Source: Fidelibacterota bacterium (GTDB taxonomy: Bacteria > Fidelibacterota > UBA2242). Taken from it: 5,015 nucleotides of DNA. Below, one piece after another: positions 1 through 5,015 of this stretch. Numbering within the stretch: position 1 is the first letter of the stretch; each line of letters begins with the position of its first letter. The stretch lies in assembly GCA_023229045.1 (NCBI GenBank), contig JALOAB010000177.1, positions 1-5,015 on the forward strand. Reading direction: 5' to 3'. A program made the translations under genes and the position numbers. The notes below the pieces were generated by a model. It made no database searches, was not told the origin of the DNA, and saw nothing but the letters and a program-made list of their open reading frames with translations.

Positions 1-7
1 ATTTTTG

Positions 8-80
8 TACCCCAATAAGGATTTGAACCTTAAACCAACGGATTAAGAGTCCGCTGCTCTACCAGTTGAGCTATTGGGGC
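8..80 (-). tRNA. tRNA-Lys (anticodon CUU)
   Basis: Read on the minus strand, this is a 73-nt cloverleaf with every arm in place. The acceptor stem is 7 bp with a G-U pair at 1-72. The D stem is GCTC/GAGC, and the anticodon stem is GCGGA/TCCGT, closed by a G-U pair. The loop is CTCTTAA, which places CTT at positions 34-36. The variable loop has 5 nt, the T stem is TAAGG/CCTTA, and the T loop is TTCAAAT. Anticodon CUU reads the lysine codon AAG. The discriminator base is A. The next genomic bases read CAA, so CCA is not encoded and must be added after transcription. Only 7 bases of the window lie 3' of the gene, so its terminator is not visible. The gene is divergent from the exported protein gene at 194. 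Confidence 0.97.
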
Positions 81-96
81 TGAAAAAAAGCGCGTT

Positions 97-125
97 AATT
101 TAAGATTTTCCGATCGAACAATCAA
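97..125 (-). promoter_or_regulatory. Candidate sigma70-type promoter of the tRNA-Lys gene
   Basis: On the minus strand, a TTGATT -35 element (120-125) is separated by exactly 17 bp from a TAAATT -10 element (97-102). Each matches the consensus at 4 of 6 positions. The bases just downstream of the -10 include a GC-rich run (CGCG, 91-94), as is common at the discriminator of stable-RNA promoters, where it confers sensitivity to ppGpp. The predicted start near position 90 gives a 5' leader of about 10 nt before the mature tRNA. Placement directly upstream of a tRNA supports the call. It is prediction only, and lineages with a divergent sigma factor would use other elements. Confidence 0.4.
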
Positions 126-166
126 ACATAGTCGGCGATTTTATTTAACCCGATTAGCTTGATTGT
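118..166. repeat. 8-bp inverted repeat spanning both -35 elements
   Basis: ACAATCAA at 118-125 is the exact reverse complement of TTGATTGT at 159-166; the arms are separated by 33 bp. The arms contain the -35 elements of the two divergent promoter candidates, so the symmetry may only reflect two similar promoters placed back to back. A shared operator for a dimeric regulator is possible but has no other support. Confidence 0.35.
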
Positions 167-187
167 ATTCAAACCGGATTTTAAGTT
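159..187 (+). promoter_or_regulatory. Candidate sigma70-type promoter of the M1-like/barrel gene
   Basis: TTGATT (159-164) and TAAGTT (182-187) are separated by 17 bp on the plus strand. They match the consensus at 4 and 3 of 6 positions. The arrangement mirrors the divergent tRNA promoter, which has the same -35 hexamer and spacer length and a -10 differing by one base. Transcription would begin about 7 bp after the -10, close to the GTG at 194, leaving essentially no 5' leader. Weak as a single hit; the resemblance to its partner is the main argument. Confidence 0.3.
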
Positions 188-193
188 ACGTTC

Positions 194-3043
194 GTGATCA
201 GACCAGCCGGACTAATTAAGAACTCACTCAACTGCCGAACACATATCCGGCTCTTCCTGGGCTTGATGGTGTTTTTGTCATTAGCGGAAATGCTTTCGGC
301 GCGCCAAAATGGAATCAGCTACGAGTTCGATCTGGAATTCAATCCCAGGAAAAATACGGTGTCGGGAACCGAGACAATCGTCTTTACCAATCATACTACA
401 GTCGTCCTGGATACAATTTTTCTGTATGTTCAGACCAATGCCTTCCACAGTCGCGACCTGCGCAGTTTCCAAAGATATGAAAACCAATTCGAGGCGCCCG
501 CCTGGATCGATATCGAATCAGTGAAAATTGATGCTCAATCCGCAACGATAATCCAGCCGCAAACGATCAACCCGGTAATTCTTTTACCGGAATCACTGCT
601 CCCCGGTGATTCCATTCAATTATCAATTCAGTTTACAACCAAAATACCGTCCGGTAAAAGTTATCTCTGTTCAACCCGCTCGGATAAACTCTTTCGTCTG
701 ATCTATTTTTATCCGAGGATCGCCGAAAATCGTCAGGGTAGCTGGCAAATTACCCAGTTGAACAATCTCGAACAGTTACCGCTGGAGTATGCTAATTTTT
801 CACTTCGCCTCACTATGCCTCAGAATTTTCATCCGGTCGGTTCACTACAGATTGATTCGGTTGCAGTTCTTAGTGATCATCAATCCTGCTTCATCTTCCA
901 CCCCGAATATTTACAGGATATCGGATTTATTATCAATGATAAACTGCGTGTGTTGTCGGTGCGTCAACGAACACGCAGTGAGATTGCGTTCATTAACCGC
1001 TTTTCGGCGGGCGATCGTAATAAGGACAAAATTATCACTGAAATAATCCGTGACATCGTTACCTACTATTCCAAATATTTTCCCGGACCAAACCGGCATT
1101 TAACCGTCATGCCAACTACCGTTAAAGGCGGATTTTCTACCTCCAACCTGATCCTGATTGATAGAGCAATTTTTGCCGAAGTCACCAAACTCGATTACCT
1201 TAGTCTGTACATATTAGCCAGGGAAATCGCCCGGCAATACCTCGGATTCGATTATGAAATATCGAATGCGACCATAGTCTCAATCAGCAATGGTTTAGCC
1301 GGTTTTCTGGCTAACGAATATATGCAAAACAACTACCAGCATCTCCAGCAAAAGCACAAAATCGCGGCTAATCACCTAATGACTTTCACCAATAAATTCC
1401 TGAACATTTTCACCGCGGCGCTGGAAAGAGAAAGCATTCTGCAACCGGCGCGAGTTTCCAACGACCGCGCCAACACCGCCTTCATTAGTACTCAAACCCG
1501 CTTCCTGAAGAGTCAGAAACTGATCGAAATGACCCATTATGCGCTCGGCGATAGTCTGTTCGGTCAAGTACTGGAACAGTATCGTAACTTCATTCTGTTT
1601 GATCACATTGATCCGTATGAATTTTTTAAAATTGCCGAAAAAGAATCCGGTTATCAATTCGCTTCTTTCTATAATGATCATCTCCACTCAGAACAACCGC
1701 CCGATATAAAAATTCAAAAAATCAAACGGGCGCCCTCATCCAATTCTGAACATATTACAAACGTAATTATTCAACAAAACGCGCAGGTTTACCTTCCACT
1801 GGAAATCAGCGCAACCGATCTGAGCGGCAATGTTCATTTAAAAAAAGAGCTGACCGGCGCCGGTAAATACGATACCCTGACTTTCGTAACCGCCCGACCA
1901 ATCCGCAAGGTCAGCCTCGACCCCAACCGCCAGATCTGGGACTCCAACCGCTTCAATAATCAGTATCCGCGTTCGGTCGTTTTCAAATTCCTGATCGCCT
2001 TGCCGAGCATCGATTCATATCAGATTTTCTATTACCCGACTTTTGATTTCAACACCCGCGATCTGACCCGCGTCGGGATAAAACTGCGTGGGCGTTACTG
2101 GATCAATATGCGACCGCTATTCCCGGCTCAAAGTCTGGACGAATGGTCATTCGGTTTGAATTATGGCTACAAAAGCAAGACCTTGGGATACGATCTGAGT
2201 TACAGCACCTCCCTGCTGGCATTTTTAATCAAGCCGCGAATCTATCTGCGACTGCGCGATTATTTCGATTTAATGGAAACTCAAGTCTCTTCTGAGGTTT
2301 ATCTGGGCGATATTACTTATTGGGGCTTCAGCCGGGTGCAGGGATATCAGAAGTTAAACTTCGGATTGGATTATCAGAAAGTCCGTTCCTTGCAATTCTT
2401 AAATACCGAAAAATGGGAAACCGGGGAGAGTCTCAAACCTTATCTGGATTATGTCAATTTCCATAACTGGGGCAACATCCGCCATATCGTCCACGCCAAA
2501 TTCGTTTATGGACTACCGATTGACAAAAACCACTTCAGCTTTGATAAATTGACGCTCGACGGGCATGTCAAACTGCGCCTGAGCCAGCGGATCTGGCTCT
2601 ATCAACGCCTCTTTTTCGGTAATGCGCATGGCAATGTACCCAAACAGGAATATTTTTATTTCTTCGGTAAAAATGTCCTCGAAAACCAAAGTTTCGAGGC
2701 TTACCGATTGGCACAGGGTGAAGGTGATATGCGCGGTTATGGTGACCAATCTCTGAAAGGCTATAAAATCCTGACCGGCAATACCGAACTGCGGCGCAAT
2801 CTGGCTGGCGTCGGCGCGGTCATGTTCGACTTCCTGCTATTTCTTGACAGCGGCATATTACCAAAATCATTCCGTGATATAGATTGGCAACAGACGCGCT
2901 TCGATGCCGGATTAGGCATCGAACTGGAAATACTGGAAATCCTCAAAGTCGGTATGCACTTTCCGCTGTGGGTATCGCATCCGTCTGGAAAAGAAAATGC
3001 GGTCGCCTTACGCTGGGTAGTGACGACTGACCTGCGATTGTAA
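194..3043 (+). CDS. Exported M1-peptidase-like protein lacking zinc ligands, with C-terminal Omp85-like outer-membrane barrel
   Basis: A 949-residue protein starting at GTG. The first 36 residues form a signal peptide: Arg/Lys-rich start, hydrophobic core at about 20-34, likely cleavage after LSA36. The next in-frame ATG (266) would remove the charged part, so GTG 194 is preferred although no Shine-Dalgarno is visible. Residues about 43-250 resemble the beta-sandwich N-terminal domain of M1 aminopeptidases, and about 265-497 the catalytic domain. There R343-E-I-A-R347-Q-Y-L-G sits where HEXXHQWFG is expected, and N366 stands exactly where the third zinc ligand Glu should be (19 residues after the second His position). 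GAMEN is replaced by GFSTS (313-317), and the proton-donor Tyr appears to be F437. Residues about 500-605 look like the C-terminal Ig-like domain, ending in a DPNRQIWDSNRFNN motif (576-589). From about 608 to the end the sequence is rich in alternating aromatic strands. It carries an MRGY motif (846-849) followed by TELR (864-867) and FLDSG (883-887), as in Omp85/BamA barrels. Inference: an outer-membrane protein with a periplasmic, non-proteolytic M1 scaffold; substrate unknown. The M1 fold is fairly sure, the barrel class less so. Confidence 0.8.
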   Translation: MIRPAGLIKNSLNCRTHIRLFLGLMVFLSLAEMLSARQNGISYEFDLEFNPRKNTVSGTETIVFTNHTTVVLDTIFLYVQTNAFHSRDLRSFQRYENQFEAPAWIDIESVKIDAQSATIIQPQTINPVILLPESLLPGDSIQLSIQFTTKIPSGKSYLCSTRSDKLFRLIYFYPRIAENRQGSWQITQLNNLEQLPLEYANFSLRLTMPQNFHPVGSLQIDSVAVLSDHQSCFIFHPEYLQDIGFIINDKLRVLSVRQRTRSEIAFINRFSAGDRNKDKIITEIIRDIVTYYSKYFPGPNRHLTVMPTTVKGGFSTSNLILIDRAIFAEVTKLDYLSLYILAREIARQYLGFDYEISNATIVSISNGLAGFLANEYMQNNYQHLQQKHKIAANHLMTFTNKFLNIFTAALERESILQPARVSNDRANTAFISTQTRFLKSQKLIEMTHYALGDSLFGQVLEQYRNFILFDHIDPYEFFKIAEKESGYQFASFYNDHLHSEQPPDIKIQKIKRAPSSNSEHITNVIIQQNAQVYLPLEISATDLSGNVHLKKELTGAGKYDTLTFVTARPIRKVSLDPNRQIWDSNRFNNQYPRSVVFKFLIALPSIDSYQIFYYPTFDFNTRDLTRVGIKLRGRYWINMRPLFPAQSLDEWSFGLNYGYKSKTLGYDLSYSTSLLAFLIKPRIYLRLRDYFDLMETQVSSEVYLGDITYWGFSRVQGYQKLNFGLDYQKVRSLQFLNTEKWETGESLKPYLDYVNFHNWGNIRHIVHAKFVYGLPIDKNHFSFDKLTLDGHVKLRLSQRIWLYQRLFFGNAHGNVPKQEYFYFFGKNVLENQSFEAYRLAQGEGDMRGYGDQSLKGYKILTGNTELRRNLAGVGAVMFDFLLFLDSGILPKSFRDIDWQQTRFDAGLGIELEILEILKVGMHFPLWVSHPSGKENAVALRWVVTTDLRL

Positions 3044-3164
3044 ATTTTAATTTGCGTTAAATAGAGAACGTTCATCCGCGGCAAAAAACCTATTCCGTAA
3101 AGCGCGTGTGAAACTACGTTGCTTTTATTGTTTAATGTCCAAAAAAAACGTAATTTTCCGCGCC

Positions 3165-3962
3165 ATGCAATTCAAATCAAAATTCTACCAGTGCCTGCAA
3201 CAGAAACAGACTTTTTTATGCATCGGAATCGATCCCGATCCGTTGAAATTACCAGCCGGATTTACGGCTGATTCCGACGGTGTTTATGGCTTCGTCAGGG
3301 AGGTTATCGCCGCGACCAGCGCTTACACCCCAGCTTATAAATTTAACCTGGCATTTTTCGAACAATGGGGTTCAAAAGGCTGGCAAATCCTGGAAAGATT
3401 ACTCGCGGCAGTCCCGCCCAACATTCTGTTGATCGGGGATGCCAAACGGGGCGACATTGGCAACAGCGCCCGCTTTTACGCCAAAGCCTTATTCGAAGCT
3501 TTACCGTTCGACGCGGCTACCATCAGTCCCTATCTCGGTTCGGAAAGTATTCAGCCTTTTATCGACGACGAATCTCACGGCGCCTTTGTCCTGTGCGTGA
3601 CTTCCAATCCCTCTGGTCGCGAAATCCAGGATTTTGGCGGCAATCCGCCGCTTTATCTGAAAGTAGCCGAAATTGTACAGCAGATGAATCGCTTAAATAA
3701 TCTCGGACTGGTGATAGGCGCCACCAAACCGGAACAGCTTGTGAACGTGCGACAGATGTATCCGGAATTGCCTTTCCTGATCCCGGGCGTCGGAGCCCAG
3801 GGAGGCGAAATTGAAACTGCCGTCAAAGTTTGCCGGCAATGCGGCACCGGACTGATCAATGTGTCACGGGCGATCCTCTTCCCTGCGTCGGGCAGATTCC
3901 CGGAAAACATTGCCCGCCAGGCCGCCCATTATCAAAAACAATTCTCTCGAATAGACTCCTAA
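3165..3962 (+). CDS. pyrF: Orotidine 5'-phosphate decarboxylase (group 2)
   Basis: A 265-residue TIM-barrel enzyme that decarboxylates OMP to UMP, the last step of de novo pyrimidine synthesis, in the cytoplasm. Visible signatures in order: CIGIDPDP near the N-terminus; YKFNLAFFEQWG; the catalytic D92-x-K94-x-x-D97 within GDAKRGDIGNSARFYAKA; SPYLGSESIQPF; VTSNPSGREIQ; GATKPEQL; the phosphate-binding region IPGVGAQGGE; and NVSRAILFP. These are typical of the group 2 (bacterial, roughly 270-residue) branch, and the length is normal. The frame is open back to a GTG at 3108, with another ATG at 3135. The ATG at 3165 is chosen because the family normally has about 15-20 residues before the CIGIDPD strand; none of the three has a clear Shine-Dalgarno. 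The gene is followed 20 bases later by pyrE, the preceding enzyme of the pathway. The 121-base gap upstream suggests that transcription starts between it and the barrel-protein gene, but no convincing promoter is seen. Confidence 0.95.
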   Translation: MQFKSKFYQCLQQKQTFLCIGIDPDPLKLPAGFTADSDGVYGFVREVIAATSAYTPAYKFNLAFFEQWGSKGWQILERLLAAVPPNILLIGDAKRGDIGNSARFYAKALFEALPFDAATISPYLGSESIQPFIDDESHGAFVLCVTSNPSGREIQDFGGNPPLYLKVAEIVQQMNRLNNLGLVIGATKPEQLVNVRQMYPELPFLIPGVGAQGGEIETAVKVCRQCGTGLINVSRAILFPASGRFPENIARQAAHYQKQFSRIDS

Positions 3963-3973
3963 AGATAAATTCT

Positions 3974-3977
3974 AAGG
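3974..3977 (+). promoter_or_regulatory. Ribosome binding site for pyrE
   Basis: AAGG lies 5 bases before the ATG at 3983, in the 20-base gap after the pyrF stop. It is the only recognisable Shine-Dalgarno-like element in the window. It supports 3983 as the start rather than the upstream in-frame ATG at 3830, which lies well inside pyrF. Confidence 0.45.
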
Positions 3978-3982
3978 CTTTC

Positions 3983-4561
3983 ATGACAAAAGAAGAAAAT
4001 TACCTCAACATTCTCAAAGAGAGTGGCGCCATTCTGGATGGTCATTTCCTGCTGACATCCGGTTTGCACAGCGCAACCTACGTCGAGAAATTCAAAGTCC
4101 TGCAATTTCCATTACTCTGCGATAAACTTTGTAAGGGAATCGCCGAAAATTTCACATCCCTGAGTCCGAATGTCGTCCTGGGAGCCGCCACCGGCGGCAT
4201 TATTATCAGCCACAGCGTCGGTCGGGCTCTCAGCGCCCGCAGTATTTTTGCCGAACGGGAAAATAACGAACTCGTCCTGCGGCGCGGCTTTGGCATTTCT
4301 GCCGGCGAGCGGGTTGTAATCGTCGATGATGTCGTTACCACCGGCGGCTCGTTACTGGAGTTAATCGATTTGGTCGTGAAATACGGCGGTCATATTCTCG
4401 GAATCGGGGTTTTAATCGACCGCAGTGGCGGCAAGATCGATTTCGGTTTTCCGTTCCATTCTCTCATCACACTGGACATCCCGACTTTCAAACCTGCCGA
4501 ATGTCCGCAGTGTAAAGCTAATATTCCTTTAACCGCCCGGGGTCGCACAGGCAAAGCATGA
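3983..4561 (+). CDS. pyrE: Orotate phosphoribosyltransferase (Thermus-type)
   Basis: A 192-residue cytoplasmic enzyme that joins orotate and PRPP to form OMP, the substrate of the neighbouring PyrF. The PRPP-binding loop is clear: VVIVDDVVTTGGS at 111-123, with the paired acidic residues D115-D116. Upstream are HFLLTSGLHSATYVEKFK (orotate-side hood), GAATGGIIISHSVGRAL, and FAERENNELVLRRGF, where the flexible catalytic loop is expected. The C-terminus carries a CPQC motif (C174, C177) followed by IPL, as in the Thermus-type family, whose members end in a CPxC-containing tail. The usual terminal PGSR-like sequence is altered here to ARGRTGKA. The start is ATG 3983, because the longer frame from 3830 would overlap pyrF by more than 130 bases and add residues unlike the family. 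The stop codon overlaps the start of the next gene (ATGA). Confidence 0.95.
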   Translation: MTKEENYLNILKESGAILDGHFLLTSGLHSATYVEKFKVLQFPLLCDKLCKGIAENFTSLSPNVVLGAATGGIIISHSVGRALSARSIFAERENNELVLRRGFGISAGERVVIVDDVVTTGGSLLELIDLVVKYGGHILGIGVLIDRSGGKIDFGFPFHSLITLDIPTFKPAECPQCKANIPLTARGRTGKA

Positions 4562-5015
4562 TATTCTGTAATCTGGGCAGTGGCAGTAAGGGCAATTGTT
4601 CCTATATCCGTAATCGTCAAAAAGCGCTTCTTATTGATCAGGGTTTCAGCCTGAAAAACCTGCTCGCCCGCATGGAAGTCAATGCTCTCAACGCTGATTC
4701 GGTCGGCGCCATTATCCTGACTCACGAACATTCCGATCACCTCAAGGGCGTCGGGATATTCGCGCGCCGCTTTGCGGTTCCGGTTTACCTGACAGAGCAA
4801 ACCCTGAGCGCAATTAATCCGGACCTATTACGCCGTGTTAGGTTGTGCGCCTTTCAGGCCGGCGACGAATTAGCAGTTGAAGATTTAAAAGTAAAAACCT
4901 TTCACATTCCCCATGACGCGACCGATCCAATCGGCATTCTGATTTCCGCCGATCAATATAAAATCGCGGTTGTGACCGATATGGGCAGTGTTTCCGAATC
5001 GGTTTTGGTACAAAT
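4558..5015 (+). CDS. YycJ/WalJ-like MBL-fold metallohydrolase (3' end outside window)
   Basis: The first 152 codons of a metallo-beta-lactamase-fold protein, cut by the window end with no stop reached. The N-terminus, MIFCNLGSGSKGNCSYI, matches the opening beta-strand of the YycJ/WalJ subfamily and makes ATG 4558 a natural start. The metal-binding motif THEHSDH (T55-H61) supplies H56, H58, D60 and H61. A further ligand is in HIPHDATDP (H119), and TDMG (D141) fits the bridging Asp. Members of this group are cytoplasmic. B. subtilis YycJ is linked to the WalRK cell-wall regulon, and related enzymes have DNase or DNA-repair roles; which applies here cannot be told from sequence. The ATG shares bases with the pyrE TGA (ATGA), and no strong Shine-Dalgarno is present, so expression probably depends on translational coupling to pyrE. 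No pathway link to pyrimidines is evident. Confidence 0.9.
   Translation, partial: MIFCNLGSGSKGNCSYIRNRQKALLIDQGFSLKNLLARMEVNALNADSVGAIILTHEHSDHLKGVGIFARRFAVPVYLTEQTLSAINPDLLRRVRLCAFQAGDELAVEDLKVKTFHIPHDATDPIGILISADQYKIAVVTDMGSVSESVLVQ

Noticed and set aside
3066..3081. Small palindromes GAACGTTC (3066-3073) and CCGCGG (3076-3081) in the gap before pyrF.
   Set aside because: Short perfect palindromes of 6-8 bp are expected by chance, and these do not form a hairpin followed by T residues.
3115..3152. AU-rich hairpin ahead of pyrF: TACGTTGCTTTT (3115-3126) pairs with AAAAAAAACGTA (3141-3152) apart from two central mismatches.
   Set aside because: Weak stem made mostly of A-T pairs, with a 14-base loop. 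It has no following U-run to act as a terminator and no recognisable attenuator or pyrimidine-sensing features. It also overlaps an alternative pyrF start. Most likely chance in A/T-rich spacer.
3128..3156. Possible pyrF promoter TTGTTT-N17-TAATTT, whose second element followed by TTC also resembles the Bacteroidetes -7 motif.
   Set aside because: Only 3 of 6 matches in each element, and the predicted start falls 2-3 bases from the ATG. Too little support to list.
3108..3164. Longer pyrF starting at GTG 3108 or ATG 3135.
   Set aside because: The added 10-19 residues have no family counterpart, and neither start has a Shine-Dalgarno. The ATG at 3165 gives the usual N-terminus for this enzyme.
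4390..4800. Minus-strand open frame of 136 codons across the pyrE/hydrolase junction, and a similar 107-codon one at 2761-3084.
   Set aside because: They lie antisense to well-supported genes, have no recognisable domains or ribosome binding site, and are typical shadows of the coding frames opposite them.

Overview
The window looks like ordinary chromosome from a Gram-negative bacterium of roughly 45-50% GC. The first protein has a signal peptide and a predicted outer-membrane beta-barrel. The M1-like domain with a C-terminal Ig-like segment, the Thermus-type PyrE and the scarcity of Shine-Dalgarno sequences would fit an uncultured member of the Fibrobacteres-Chlorobi-Bacteroidetes side of the tree (for example KSB1, Calditrichota, Zixibacteria or Marinimicrobia). 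That placement is inference; no diagnostic marker is present.

Layout: (1) 8-80, minus strand: a complete tRNA-Lys with anticodon CUU. (2) 81-193: a short divergent intergenic region with two head-to-head sigma70-like promoter candidates of near-identical design. (3) 194-3043, plus: a 949-residue exported protein. Its N-terminal two thirds has the fold signature of an M1 (aminopeptidase N-type) metallopeptidase with every zinc ligand replaced, and its C-terminal third resembles an Omp85/BamA-type barrel. (4) 3044-3164: a 121-base gap with no convincing terminator or ribosome binding site. (5) 3165-5015, plus: a compact cluster of pyrF (OMP decarboxylase), pyrE (orotate phosphoribosyltransferase, Thermus type) and the first 152 codons of a YycJ/WalJ-like metallo-beta-lactamase-fold hydrolase that runs off the window.

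PyrE and PyrF catalyse the last two steps of de novo UMP synthesis (orotate to OMP, OMP to UMP) and sit 20 bases apart. The hydrolase gene overlaps the pyrE stop in an ATGA arrangement, so the three are probably co-transcribed and the last two translationally coupled. The item most worth a second look is the pseudopeptidase-barrel protein: a catalytically dead M1 scaffold apparently joined to an outer-membrane barrel suggests a binding, chaperone or transport role rather than proteolysis.
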